A stretch of DNA of 64,000 nucleotides, from the NCBI GenBank assembly GCA_018136815.1, contig CM030931.1, forward strand, positions 1,405,398-1,469,397. Direction: 5' to 3'. Shown one piece after another: positions 12,543 through 23,729 of this stretch; the stretch's first letter is position 1, and every line of letters begins with the position of its first letter. The translations under genes and the position numbers were made by a program. The notes under the pieces were generated by a model. That model did not search any database. It was given only the letters and a program-made list of their open reading frames with translations, and was not told the DNA's origin. This stretch comes from Isochrysis galbana (Eukaryota; Haptophyta; Isochrysidales; Isochrysidaceae).

Positions 12543-15500
12543 AGCGGCCGGATACGAAATCGTGAGTGGGCGCCATCGAAAGAATATCGCAATAGACGAC
12601 GTCGAAAGGATAAGATCCGATGGAAAGACCGGATGGATGGGCGAGCGGTCGCGGTAACGGTTTGCCAAGAGTGCATTCGTGGCACTCTCGAACGTATTCC
12701 GATACAGAGGCGGACATGCCAGGCCAGTACACTCGAGTACGAAGTAGGGTAGACATCCTTGTCGCACCTGGGTGACCAAGGTGGTCATGGTAGGCGCGGA
12801 GGTACGTGTCACGAAGGGACTCCGGAATGTACAAACGAAGAGGAGCCTCTTCCGCTTCTGAGGAGCGGTAGTAGAGTAGGCCATCGCGAAGGAGGAATCG
12901 GGAACTTTTCTTCGACGACGAGCTAGAGTCAATCGAAGAGGAAGCTTTCGGAAGGATCGACTCGACTTCAGAAAGGATCGAGCTGGCGAGATCGTCGGTA
13001 GAGAGCGCTTGACGTAATTCGTCGGCATGAGGCACGCCCACATCGAGATACGAGGAGGTAATCGACTCCGAAGATTCCGATGCTTGACGAGCGAGCCTAT
13101 CGCTTGCTTGTTGGCGGCGAGCGGTGAGGGTGGATGAAGTAACCGCGGCGGCGACTATGTCGTGAATTTCAGAAGAATCGAAAGAATGGGCGTCACTCTC
13201 CTCGAGATGGAGAGGATCGTGATCAGGCTCGAGAGCAACTAAGCGGGATAAGCCGTCGGCGTCCCAGTGAGTGACTCCAGGTTTGTGCACGACGTCGAAT
13301 CTATATTCGGCTAGCTTTAGGACCCATCGCATGAGGCGCGAGGCTGGACCACCGGTGACTTGATCTTTCATCGTGTGAAGCCAGCGCAAAGCTGAATGGT
13401 CTACGACGAGGGTGAAGTGGCGACCCCAAAGATAAGGCCTCCAATTTCGGATCGATTCTAGCGCTGCTAGAAGTTCGATTTCAGTGACTGTCCAATGGCG
13501 CTCAGCCGGACTCAAGCTACGACCGTAGTATGCAACGACGCGCTCTCTCCCTTCGTCGTCTTTTTGGGCGAGGACGCCGGCGATGCCGAGCTTGCTAGCA
13601 CCGTCGGTTTTAACGAGGAAAGGACGGTCGTCTCGAGGAGGTGCAAGTACGGGTTCTTCACAGATAGCTTGCTTGAGATCTTCGATAGCCTGTCGACAGG
13701 CTTCTGTTTGCGACTCGACCGGGACGTCGCACCCTTTCCGCGTGAGAGCGGTTAACGGCGCCGCACGGATCGCAAAACGACGGATGAAACGGCGGTAGTA
13801 GGAGCACAATCCAAGGAACGAACGGACGGCTTCGATCGAGTTGATTTGGGTTGGGTCGATTTTCGAGACAGCTTCCACTTTCTTGGGATCCATCCGAAGA
13901 CCTTCACGCGAAACAACGTGGCCGAGATATTCAGCCGAGGTGGCAAAGAAAACGCATTTCGACATCTTGCAAGTGAGGCCCGCCCAGATGAGACGTTCCA
14001 AGACAAGATCAAGACGGTGTAACATTTGTTGGAATGACGACTCTTCCCTGGCCTGCAGCGAGTCACCTACACCTGTCGACCAGGCGCCGACATCATCCAA
14101 GTATGGCATACAAATCTCCCATGCCAGCCCACCGAGAACGGCGTCCATGAGGCGGCACATATACGAGGGACCGGATTGAACACCGAAAGGCAAGTAATTG
14201 AACTCGTACTTGCCGCGATGAGTAGTGAACGCGGTGATATGTTTATCGGATTCTTTGATCGGTATACCCCAGAAACCAGATGCCAGGTCCAGGGTGCAAA
14301 GGAATAGAGAATCGAGGTTGCCTTGACCGGACGACAATCGGTCGATGGCTTCTACCGTGAGGGGAAGAGGGCTGTCCTCTAGACGAAGCTTGGAGTTGAC
14401 GTCGCGATAATCTACGCAGAAACGTACGGAGCCATCCTTCTTAGTGACTAACACGACTCGAGAGGCCCACGACGAATTTGATTTCCTAATGATGCCCGCG
14501 GACTCCATCTTGCAAACTTCGTCCTCTATGATCTTCTCACCCTCTCGTCCAACTCTAGACGGTGCGTGACGGTGAGCTTCGGCTCCGGGGTTGAGCGGTA
14601 GCTCTACCTCCATCACGTGAGTGTGATTCGGGTTAGTCGGGTCAATTGCGAAAGCAGCGATACGTCGGGCCAGTAGACGACGAACTTGTTCACGTTGGGG
14701 CATCGAGAGACGGCCCTCGGGGTCGATCTTGGCTGCCTCGAGGAGCTTGCGTTGGTCCTCGTTGAGCGACTCAATCACATCCGGCGAGTTATTGTCACCG
14801 ACGCGGTGATAAGTTCCAGCGTGAATCTTGAATCGAACCTGTAGCGAAGCTACAGGATGGAACGACGGAAGGTGTAGTGGTTTGGGGTCAGTATTGGCCA
14901 CCGTAACCGCGATGGTGTGGTCGGATTTCGGCCTCTCTACTTGAGGGATGACGAGCGGAGAGCTGTCAATAGTCTCGCGTGTAGGGAGTCGGTCCACGAG
15001 CATGGCGCAGTCTTCGTGTTCTCGAAGAGCTAGCGGAATTCGGACGTGAAACGTCGCCCGATGATAGGCCGGGATCGTGATAGGTTCATGGGTATATAGG
15101 AGGTACTCGGAGCCACAAGACGCCGGCGCTTTGGCGGCAAACTCATCGGCCGTGTTGAAGAGCGGCTCGGAGACTAGCTGGTTGTCGTTTTCGGCGGCTT
15201 GCGGCCCTCGGAAGAAGTCAGTCGTGATTGGGTTCGCGGAGGTCGGACAGACCTGTGCACAAGTCATGCTGACAGGGACCACCGCTATCGGTGACGTCGA
15301 GACGCGAAAGATCGGCGGAGCGTCGGGGCTTGGACTGCCATTAACCTCAAGAGGAGCCACCGTGGATGGGGCACCGAGGGTGATAGAGCCGTCCGCGCTG
15401 TCGGAGGCGAGCTGAATCGAAGCGGCGTGCGTAGCTAAGAAGTCGTTCCCGAGCAGTAGCATCGGGTTGCCTTCAATCACCATGAACGTATGACGAAAGA

Positions 15501-18500
15501 GAAATCCACCGACGGAGAAAACGATTCGAGCCTTGCCTCGCGTGATAAGAGGTAGGCCGTCTGGGCCATGGAGCGGTGTCACTACGGCTTGCGGCAGCCG
15601 CTCGACGCATGCGTCGTTGGGTAGGCTGGACAAGAGGGAAGTGGTCACGACCGACGGGCCAGCTCCGGTGTCAGCGAGTGTGCTGTTGACCGTGAGGGCG
15701 GAGTCGGCTAAGATTACTCCTTCTTTGCCGGCAGCCTCGCCGGAGCGGCAGACCATTAGATCTCGAACATATAGACAATGCCTTGGGTAGGCAGATGGTA
15801 GGGTATCCACGACGCTCTCCGGCCGGTGCGCGGTCACGTGTGCAATGGTGTCGGACAGGGACGGGGTTGGTCGCCAGCGTCGTTGCTCGGGTGAATTCGT
15901 CGTCAAACTGGTCGTCGTCTCTTCGGGTACTCCGACTGCCGCTATCGTGGCAGAGGGCCTAGAGGGGTCGTCCTCGTTGGTAGCGGTACAGGGTGATAGC
16001 TTGGGACTAGTGTAGCCCAGGCCTCTCTTGTCGGTGGGGTGTCTCGGGTGGTCGGACATCTTTTCCCAATCTTTCTCGAGACGGGCTTGGGCTTCTGTCT
16101 TGGGTCTTCGAACTAATGAGGCTAGCTCTTCGGCGCGGATGCCTTTGGCTTCCACGAACTCGATCGGCGCTCGGACGGCAGCGGCGAGGTCGGATTCCTC
16201 GTCGGCGTTTCGTCCGGCTAGAGCTTGCGCTCTTATTTCGTCAGCGGTTTCGAGCGTGACGTTGGACCATTTCTGGTCCCCGTTCACTCCGAATGATTGC
16301 CATTGTTGGCGCCGCTTCCGGAGAGTCGTCGGCGTCGTCGGACGCGGCGAGCTCGCGCGTGCCGGAGGCGGGGCGGTCCATGGAGAGAATGGGTCGTGGA
16401 GTGTAGACTCGGAGGCGTGGAGTGGCGTGTCGTTGTCGTGGTTATCGTGGGTTTCTTTTTGGTCTTCGTGGTTGTCTGACTCGGGAGTAGCTGGACGGGA
16501 AACAACGGGGTCGGAAGAAACTTCACTCGTTTCCCTCCCCCTCTCATAACGATGAAGAGCCGACCACGGCTCGTAGGCGGTAGCCTCGGTCGAGCTAAGT
16601 GAAGGCCGGTCCAATAGGCTGCACCGCGCGCAAGCGAGTAGCTCTAACGCGGACAATTTCTTCGTCGACGTCTGGTCTCGCTGTTGGCTCAAATGTCGAA
16701 GAAGAACAGGCATCCAATGGATCGCCATCGCTCCAGCTACACCGACGTAGGTGCGGCTGCGAAGAGCGCCACGGTGCGGTGAAGGAGAGAGGTTAGCCAT
16801 GGCCGACTCACGGCCATCCACGACGCAAGTTGGCTGGAGGGGCGGCAGCCCTTTGGTGAGGTACAACCCGGTGGCTTTCTGGTGTCCAGTGCCGTGCTCC
16901 CAGGGTTGGACGAATTGGGTCGGGGTCAACCCCCCGACTAAACGGCGAGCTTCCGCATGCATCCGAGGGTTCTCGACCGCTACAAACGGAGCAGTGGCGG
17001 AGGCCATTGACTTGAAGACGCGAGCGGCCGACTCAAGAGCGGCACGACGTCCGGGTTCTTGGGAGAGCCATTGACTGCTGACAGCGGAGAGGTACGTGCA
17101 GGGCGGGTGGGCGATGACTAGGTCCCAACCTAGGTTTTGGACATGAAGCGCGTCGCCTTGGAAGTGGGGCACGTAATCGATCTCGGAAGGATACAAATCG
17201 CACGTAGCTACATCAGCACCGGCGAGTAGGAACATGGAGGAGACGACGCCGCTCGTCTCGCCAACGACGAGAACGCGTGGTGCGTGACAGCCAGACGTCA
17301 GCCCGTCTTGGACTCGTTGATTCATCTTCGTGAGCTCAGCGCAAAGCTCATCGAAGTGCTTGGGTAGCGCGGCGGCAGGCGAGGCTAGGGTGCCATTGCG
17401 AGGCCGGCGAAGCTCTTGGGCTGCCTCCGTGAGGTGCCGAGGTAATACCACCGCAGAGCCGCTCGCTCGTGCACGAAGAGAGGCGAGAGCGTGGAGAGCG
17501 GGTGACGGGGTATCATCACGGGTGCCGACATCGGAGTTGTTTTGAGAGGAATCGAAGGACTGGATCGCGGACGCATTGATCGCTGCCACGCGCATGATGG
17601 TGGTGGCAGTGGTATCGAGAGGCAGGCAATGCTCGGAGGCGGCGACCGGTGGCCGCAGCGACGTAGGACGAATGGAAGAAGACTCGGATATCGACGACGT
17701 AGAGACGGGCTCGGAGGACGGGATTGACGAAGAAACTCGGAGAAGTGGGGTGTCGGACGGCGGCGACGGACGCCGCGGCCGCGAGACCACCGGTGAGAGA
17801 CATGAAGGACATGGCTCAGGGACTCGGTTGGGCTGGCTCAATGGGCGTAGAAGCTCGGTTTGGGAGGCCGCCGTTCCTCGACGTGCAGAGGAGTTGTGGT
17901 CACTCTCCATGGTCACGTCGGAAGAGGAAACAGGCCAGGGATCGACGTCGTTGCATTCTGTCGTCGGCGGGGTCGGCGCCGGCGAAAGAAGGGACGTGGC
18001 TGTCGTAGAAGCCGGCTGCGGGGAAGGCTGGGGCCAGGGTGGTGGCTCTGCGGCAGCGGCTGGCGTGGGTAGTGGCCGAAGAGGTTCTGCAATGCGAAGC
18101 ATTCTTCGGAGGACTTGGCTCGGGCTAGCGGGTGGATGGACCGCTGAAATTACGGTGGATTCAGACTCGAATTCGGAAGACTCGGCGACTTGAGAGGGGC
18201 TAGGAGACGGCTGTTCAAGCTCCTCCAGGGCTCTCGGTTGATGGGGTGGCGTGGGAACGCCGGTGGTCGACCGCGGACTCCGCGGTGACGTTAATTTGTA
18301 CTCGGACTCGGACTCGTCGTTTCTGGCGTGCTGGACGCCAATAACAGGGCTAACTTTCGAAATGGGAACGGACGGGGCCGGCTCAAAGGTGAAGCCCCCT
18401 GGCGTCGCAACCGTCGGTGAGGACGAAGCTGAAGCTTGTGATGACAATAGGGGCACGGTGGCCAGCACCGGTTGGCTCGGTGCGGCCGAAATCTCGGACT

Positions 18501-19023
18501 CGGTGACGGGCTTGATTACGCGGGCTCGGGATGCACTGTCTTGTGCGATTGGACTCGGACTCGGAACGGAAACGGAAGGGATCGGCTCGGCGGCGTGCAG
18601 CCTGCTGGAGTGGCAGGCCGGCTGCGGCGAGACTCGGAACGGTGGCTCGGACAAGGACACAGTGGCTGTCGTCGAGGGCTTCGGCGTCAGCTTGTGTTTG
18701 GACTCGATACGCGGTGGCTCGTGAAACGGGGCTCGGTTGTGGTTGGAATTCTGGAAGTGACCGGAGATTCCAAATGACTCAGACTCGGGGCGCGGAGGAC
18801 CGAAGGTGAACACTCCCGCGGAAGGAGTGGTCGTCGGAGGCTCAGTGAGTGGCTGGAGCTCCGTTAATCCTGCGGTCGACCGCGTGGTAGGACTCGGTGA
18901 CGTTGTAAACTCGGACTCGGACTCGGACTCGGACTCGGATGGCTCAGAACGGGGTTTGCTCAAAACAGGCTTGGACTCGGACTCGAAAGAAAGTGGGGAA
19001 GAACCGGAGAACTGCGCCTCCAT
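12367..19023 (-). CDS. pol: Inner element pol polyprotein (copy A), with a methyltransferase-like domain
   Basis: 2218 codons from the ATG at 19023; the same frame is open upstream to the gag stop at 19594-19596. In order: a Ser/Glu/Pro-rich disordered region with (ES)n repeats (1-550); a C5-cytosine-methyltransferase-like domain (about 560-780) with PPCTYL (C642), ENP (E684) and QPWEHGTGHQKATGLYL; and an aspartic protease with DTGA (D1117) and LLLGNDFL. Then come a linker typical of Ty3/gypsy, RT with YLDD (Y1641), RNase H (KTDGASKLG, IELLAALE, DHSALRWL), the integrase zinc-binding region (HLGHPG...YWPGM...CHEC) and the first integrase core aspartate (DVVYCD). At about residue 2160 the frame runs into LTR sequence, so the rest of the integrase core is lost. 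RT and protease look intact. It is probably expressed by stop read-through or processed as gag-pol. Confidence 0.9.
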   Translation of the reverse strand: MEAQFSGSSPLSFESESKPVLSKPRSEPSESESESESEFTTSPSPTTRSTAGLTELQPLTEPPTTTPSAGVFTFGPPRPESESFGISGHFQNSNHNRAPFHEPPRIESKHKLTPKPSTTATVSLSEPPFRVSPQPACHSSRLHAAEPIPSVSVPSPSPIAQDSASRARVIKPVTESEISAAPSQPVLATVPLLSSQASASSSPTVATPGGFTFEPAPSVPISKVSPVIGVQHARNDESESEYKLTSPRSPRSTTGVPTPPHQPRALEELEQPSPSPSQVAESSEFESESTVISAVHPPASPSQVLRRMLRIAEPLRPLPTPAAAAEPPPWPQPSPQPASTTATSLLSPAPTPPTTECNDVDPWPVSSSDVTMESDHNSSARRGTAASQTELLRPLSQPNRVPEPCPSCLSPVVSRPRRPSPPSDTPLLRVSSSIPSSEPVSTSSISESSSIRPTSLRPPVAASEHCLPLDTTATTIMRVAAINASAIQSFDSSQNNSDVGTRDDTPSPALHALASLRARASGSAVVLPRHLTEAAQELRRPRNGTLASPAAALPKHFDELCAELTKMNQRVQDGLTSGCHAPRVLVVGETSGVVSSMFLLAGADVATCDLYPSEIDYVPHFQGDALHVQNLGWDLVIAHPPCTYLSAVSSQWLSQEPGRRAALESAARVFKSMASATAPFVAVENPRMHAEARRLVGGLTPTQFVQPWEHGTGHQKATGLYLTKGLPPLQPTCVVDGRESAMANLSPSPHRGALRSRTYVGVAGAMAIHWMPVLLRHLSQQRDQTSTKKLSALELLACARCSLLDRPSLSSTEATAYEPWSALHRYERGRETSEVSSDPVVSRPATPESDNHEDQKETHDNHDNDTPLHASESTLHDPFSPWTAPPPARASSPRPTTPTTLRKRRQQWQSFGVNGDQKWSNVTLETADEIRAQALAGRNADEESDLAAAVRAPIEFVEAKGIRAEELASLVRRPKTEAQARLEKDWEKMSDHPRHPTDKRGLGYTSPKLSPCTATNEDDPSRPSATIAAVGVPEETTTSLTTNSPEQRRWRPTPSLSDTIAHVTAHRPESVVDTLPSAYPRHCLYVRDLMVCRSGEAAGKEGVILADSALTVNSTLADTGAGPSVVTTSLLSSLPNDACVERLPQAVVTPLHGPDGLPLITRGKARIVFSVGGFLFRHTFMVIEGNPMLLLGNDFLATHAASIQLASDSADGSITLGAPSTVAPLEVNGSPSPDAPPIFRVSTSPIAVVPVSMTCAQVCPTSANPITTDFFRGPQAAENDNQLVSEPLFNTADEFAAKAPASCGSEYLLYTHEPITIPAYHRATFHVRIPLALREHEDCAMLVDRLPTRETIDSSPLVIPQVERPKSDHTIAVTVANTDPKPLHLPSFHPVASLQVRFKIHAGTYHRVGDNNSPDVIESLNEDQRKLLEAAKIDPEGRLSMPQREQVRRLLARRIAAFAIDPTNPNHTHVMEVELPLNPGAEAHRHAPSRVGREGEKIIEDEVCKMESAGIIRKSNSSWASRVVLVTKKDGSVRFCVDYRDVNSKLRLEDSPLPLTVEAIDRLSSGQGNLDSLFLCTLDLASGFWGIPIKESDKHITAFTTHRGKYEFNYLPFGVQSGPSYMCRLMDAVLGGLAWEICMPYLDDVGAWSTGVGDSLQAREESSFQQMLHRLDLVLERLIWAGLTCKMSKCVFFATSAEYLGHVVSREGLRMDPKKVEAVSKIDPTQINSIEAVRSFLGLCSYYRRFIRRFAIRAAPLTALTRKGCDVPVESQTEACRQAIEDLKQAICEEPVLAPPRDDRPFLVKTDGASKLGIAGVLAQKDDEGRERVVAYYGRSLSPAERHWTVTEIELLAALESIRNWRPYLWGRHFTLVVDHSALRWLHTMKDQVTGGPASRLMRWVLKLAEYRFDVVHKPGVTHWDADGLSRLVALEPDHDPLHLEESDAHSFDSSEIHDIVAAAVTSSTLTARRQQASDRLARQASESSESITSSYLDVGVPHADELRQALSTDDLASSILSEVESILPKASSSIDSSSSSKKSSRFLLRDGLLYYRSSEAEEAPLRLYIPESLRDTYLRAYHDHLGHPGATRMSTLLRTRVYWPGMSASVSEYVRECHECTLGKPLPRPLAHPSGLSIGSYPFDVVYCDILSMAPTHDFVSGRSCHHLPQASFHTSTPSVRRASCVDHHARSHPRGKLHELPARTALRASCRRALAGHHQE
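16690..17345 (-). other. C5-cytosine-methyltransferase-like domain inside pol
   Basis: Pol residues about 560-780. Seen directly: a Rossmann-like start (RVLVVGETSGVVSSMF, then a CDLYPSE acidic strand), LVIAHPPCTYLSAVSSQW with Cys642 in the motif-IV position, FVAVENPRMHA in the motif-VI position, and SRTYVGVAGAMAIHW near the end. The order matches the small phage/prophage class of cytosine-methyltransferase-like proteins (PPCTYL, ENP, QPW). Cellular DNMTs instead carry PCQ and ENV and have a large target-recognition domain, absent here. Catalytic activity is inferred, not shown. The same domain is intact in copy B at about 26815-27470. Confidence 0.75.
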
Positions 19024-19593
19024 CGTCGTAGTAATGGAGACTGGTGATACCGGTGATGACTGGACTGGGCTCAGACTCGTAGATGGGCTCGCGGTGGCGT
19101 AAGACGATGAGGGTAATTCTGAACGTGACTTGGACTCGGACTCGTACTCGGGAGACGTTTTGTGGCTCGGACATGCGAAATTTGATTTGAGAGATTGAAG
19201 GTTGGATTGGGCCTGCGGCGGCTGGATTTTCGCAGACCGTGAGGTCTTGGACTGGTGATGCTTGGGGAGTGGCGGGGGGTAGCGGTTGAGCGGCTTGAGT
19301 TGATAGAGAGGCGGTGACGGTTGACTTGGTTTTGAGGACTCGTGCGTGATATCGAGAATCAGGATGGAATCATCGGCATTGGGAGAAATAGGGGCAATCG
19401 GCGAGGGGGCAGGAGAAAGAGGGGGATGGAGGTGGTAGGGCTTGTCTGGAACTTGGGGAATCTTGGGGTACCGGTTGGAGGCCGTAGAAGTACTCGGCCG
19501 TAGCGTAATACGATCTTTTGGTGGGTGGCGTTCAGGCCCACTACCCTGGACTGGTAGCGGGGTAACAGCGCGGACGTGGGCCCCGCCGGCGAC

Positions 19594-19596
19594 CTA
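19594..19596 (-). promoter_or_regulatory. In-frame amber stop between gag and pol (copy A)
   Basis: The gag frame ends in CAG TAG GTC GCC. The same frame stays open for about 190 codons to the pol ATG and on through pol. Copy B has the identical arrangement at 29719-29721. This is the layout of stop-codon read-through retroelements. Confidence 0.6.
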
Positions 19597-22586
19597 CTGG
19601 GCCGGACGGAGAACGACCATCGTGCGGAGGCGGCGGTGGACTTCTGGGTCGTTACCACACTCGCCACTGCCGCCTTCGCAGAGAAAACGAATGTACGGTT
19701 GGCAAACGACGGGGTTATGAGCTCCGTCGCCCGTGCCATACTTCCACAGGTCTGCCTCGGGCGTACCAGATGGGGCCCGGGGACGAAAGGCGCAGTACGC
19801 GCAGCCGTTGGCGTCGGTCCACTCCTTGACGTCGCGGTCTAGGTCGTCGAGACGCGGCGCCGTCATGGTGGCATCGGAGGGCCGGCAGCGCGTGAGCGCA
19901 GCGCGAAGGGCCGGGTGACCAGCGTAACGAGAAATTTGCCAGAAGCGGGCTCGAGCTCGAGACCAGCTACCTGGATCCCATTCCGAGAGGCCCGAATCGG
20001 CCGGAAGCCCAAGGCCGTTCGGAGGGGGATCACATTGGCGACGAGAAGACGTGATTTTGCCGAGAGGACGGTCAAGAAGTGCGTCCGGTAACGGAGACGA
20101 TGCGGAGTAATTCGTAGGCGGAGGCGGAGCCCGACGATTGTCAGCGCCAGTCGCCTTGCGGTTCGAGTTGTTGTTTTGCAATTTTAATGCCTCGGTCACC
20201 GCCGCTTGGACGGCGGCGACCATCGAAGCCGTAGTGTCCGCGGGGTTAGAGGCAGCCTTAGCAACCTTGGCAGTTTTGGTGGACTTGGAAGTAGTCGCCG
20301 GCGGCGTCACGGCGGCGACCGTGACCGACGTTTGTTGTTGGCCAGCACGGGACTGTTCGTACGGGCTCAAGTAGCGTTGGCAGAGGTTGACGCACGAAAG
20401 GGCCGAACGAGGAAGCTCGTGGTTCTCGACGCGGAAGCGAGTCTTTGCAAGATACTCGCCGAACTTGGTCGCGTTATCCACGCCGCGAGCCGCGTCGACC
20501 TTGTCGTTCCGAATGATGGACTCGAATCGTTGATTGATATCGTGCGACATGTTCGGGTGGTCCCAGACTGTCGTGGCATCCACCTTCGCGTCACCCATCT
20601 TGCGGACGTACGCCCGCACCAAATTCTTGGATAACTCTAAGAGATCGGAGCCGGCCTCACGAGCTACGAGCCGGTCCCACTCCATGGAGGCGGAGTCTTT
20701 GGCGAAGCCGGGCACGTTGGCCGCGAAAGTGGCGTCGCACTTGCGGAGAAGCACGTCGCAGGCCAGCGCGGGGTTGAGAGAGAGGACCGGGTCTTCGGCG
20801 AGATCGAGGAGGAAGGCGTAAATCCTTTGGTTGCCGGTGGTGCACAAGTTGGCGGCCGCTAGTAAGGATGTAAAGATTTCGCGGTGGTCGCAGCCGAGCG
20901 AGAGGGCGCGCTCGAGCGGCTTGATGAAGGACAGACGAAAATCGTTCCAGGAGGTGGCCGCTGCTGGACGTTGTCCGAGGCCAGGCCCTTGGGGAACTTG
21001 ATCTCGGAAAGCTCTTTGCCCATTCGGACTTGGTGATGGAGGGTGCGGTCGAGGAAGAAGCGGCTCCGAGCCCACTTGGTCACGTGCTCCTTCTCGAAAA
21101 ACACGCGGTAGTGCCAAACATTGCCGGCCCGAGAGAGGCCGCCGTTGAGAATGGCGTGGATGAGCTCGAAATCGTCGGACTTCCTGTAGAGAGAGGCTAC
21201 CTCGTAGGCGGCATCCTCAAACAGTTGGTCCCACGAGGCTAGGATGACCTCTCGCTCAGAAACATCACCGGCGAGGCTTGGATCGACGGGATGGCGCCGA
21301 GCCGCCGGATTTGGAAGCGAGCGGAGGCCCGCGACGGTGGGTGGAGGTTGGGGATCAGAATCGGGCTTGGCGGGCGAGACAGGAACAGGCGTATTGGGTT
21401 CGGGATCGGAAATCGGATTCGGCGGAACGGAGAACGGCGCGGCGGGCAAAGATTGAGAAGGGAGCTTGACCGAGGCAGGGGGAGCACCAATGGAGTTGTC
21501 TCCTTCTTCCACAAGCGGTGGCGAAGTTTCGACTCGAGACGAAGTCGTAGTGCCCGCGTGGCCCTGTAGAATGTTGAGTATCGCTTTGAAGGTAGACCCC
21601 ACCTCTCGCTGAAATTCTTCGTGGCGCTGGGCGGCTTGGAGGGTAGAGGACTCGAGGCGGTCGACAGCGCCGCGGAGAGCCTCGATCTGGACTTGTTGGT
21701 CCATGATTTGGGCGGCGCCGACGGTGGCGGTCGGAGGTGGAACGAAGTTACGCTTGGGGTACGAGTACGTCGACGACGGGGGTGGAACAAACTCTTCACA
21801 TGGTGGGGGCTCGAAAGGAGGGAGGGACCGGACGGAATCCACATCATCTTCAGCACCAACCACAGAGGGAGTGAGAGAGGAATGAACACTTGGCAAAGGA
21901 TCAGCAAAAGAAAGGAGAGGAAAGGCCGCCGGTGGAGCAACAGACGAGGTTAGAGGACCCATTCCAGCTCCAGTTGACGGGGTGTGAGTAGAGGCCCGCG
22001 GAGGCGGCGGAACTTCGACCGTCGGCGCGGAGAGGCGAGAGCAGGGGGGAACTGGCTCGGAAGGGCTCTCTTTTGAAGAAGGGAGGGGTCCCAAGAGGCT
22101 CTCTTCCCCAGGAGACTTCGACCCAAACGGTTCGGAAAGAGAAGAAGAAGAGACGGGCTCATGACGCGGGGACAATGAAGATTCCTCAAGGGAAGAACTC
22201 GACGTGACGACCGGAGCCGAAGGCACGAGCGAAGATTTTGTGCTTGTCAGAGCAAGGCTCATCTCACTCTTGGTGATGGCCTGCGAGGGCGCGCCGGCAG
22301 CTAGCGCGGAGTGCGGTTCTTGCGGGGAGCTCATGGAGCTTTCCTCGGGGGTGACTACGGGCATGGTGATCGACGCACGACGCACGACGCACGGAGGGCG
22401 TGGAAGTGTGGAAGGAGGCTTGTGGGAGGTGGTGGCAGGCGACTGGGGGTGGCTCAGGCGCGTGCTTGGCTTGTATTGACTCGTTGACTCGGGGTATAGA
22501 CTCGGGAACTCGGGGGACTCGCTTGGGAACACGGTGGGACTCGACGAAGTTCCTACAAAAACACTCACTAGAAACCCAAAAACCAA
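19594..22586 (-). pseudogene. gag: Inner element gag (copy A), single-base frameshift
   Basis: Same protein as copy B, but one C is missing at about 20966 (gccgctgctgg versus gccgctgcctgg in copy B), splitting gag into two overlapping frames (20859-22586 and 19594-21117). The rest matches copy B. The loss could be real decay or a consensus error. The C-terminal Cys/His cluster and the amber stop are retained. Confidence 0.8.
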
Positions 22587-23629
22587 AGTCCTTGGGCTCA
22601 GAAAACTAACGTAAACACTCCGGAATCATACGATAAACAAACCCTCCCGCGCGGCGAAGGCTGAGGTCGCGATCGATCGCCATGCGCGAAGAAATACGGA
22701 ACGAGAGCGCATAACTACGCAAACGAAGCGTTCGGACTATCGTTAAAGCGAAACTCGTCCGCTTAAGCCAACGCGGAGGGTCGAGGAGAGATCCAAACTC
22801 GCGCGGGGGAAGAAGGCGATGTGCGGAGAGACCTTCTAGACAAGCAACGAGCAAAGGGCGACGAAACAAGACGCGAGACGCGAGGCGCGTGCCATTCGTT
22901 CTACCTTTCTTTTACCGAAACCACGGCGAAACTAACGTTAAACGTCGGTGCCCCCTCCGCGAGAATCGCGAAGAAGACGGACGAGATGAAGGCAATCATC
23001 GAAGGAATCGCGAGAGGAATCGAAGCGAAGGGGGGGGAATAACGCGCGCGGGGGGGGGGGAACGAACGACGGCCGGAGAAACGAACCGCGCACGGAGGAG
23101 AAGAACCTCGCGCGGGGGGGGGATAATATAACGGCCGGAGGCGACGGATGGCACGCCGAGGAAAGAACCTGCCGCGGGGGGCGAGGGACCGAGGGCACGG
23201 CGGGGCAGCGTGGGAGGGCGCGAGGCCGATCTCGGAGCGAGATCGCGTCCTTTCCCTCGCGGAGCGCGGAGAGACCCCCACGAGATATCTTGGGACCGGA
23301 GAATGTTTTGGACGAATCTTCTCCGTCGGCCGAGGAGAGGCGGACGAGAGAGAGAGAGAGAGAGTCTCGCAGAGCGACTGCAGAACGAGAAGTCGAAGTC
23401 ATGCCGGTTTATTACCTTAAACGAGCCAACAATTATAGTAACAGCAAAAACAAAATTCGAATCGCAAATTTCGAGACCAAAATCTGCAAACCTGGACTTG
23501 AGACCATGGGGAATCCGAATCTGTGTGTCTTGTGCGTCAGTGGCAACACGGGGAACTGTTCAATTGTAATTGTGAGCGCGTACCTTACACGAATATTCAT
23601 GCCTACAGCCTTCAGATGGGCAGGAATAC
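22245..23629 (-). repeat. 5' LTR of inner element copy A (ends at the gap)
   Basis: Aligns with 32371-33763 of copy B. The first 4 nt of the element are missing because the sequence stops at the N gap. There are roughly a dozen differences from copy B, mostly in G/C homopolymers and concentrated in the last kilobase before the gap. Confidence 0.7.
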
Positions 23630-23729
23630 NNNNNNNNNNNNNNNNNNNNNNNNNNNNNNNNNNNNNNNNNNNNNNNNNNNNNNNNNNNNNNNNNNNNNNN
23701 NNNNNNNNNNNNNNNNNNNNNNNNNNNNN
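23630..23729. other. Assembly gap (100 N)
   Basis: Exactly 100 undetermined bases, a conventional placeholder for a gap of unknown size. Left of it is the 5' end of element copy A. Right of it is the RNase H region of copy B, equivalent to about 13600 in copy A. Confidence 0.99.

Noticed and set aside
15077-18809. Many plus-strand ORFs of 60-205 codons across the pol region (repeated at 25.2-28.9 kb)
   Set aside because: They are antisense shadows of the GC-rich, uninterrupted pol frame, which has clear domains.
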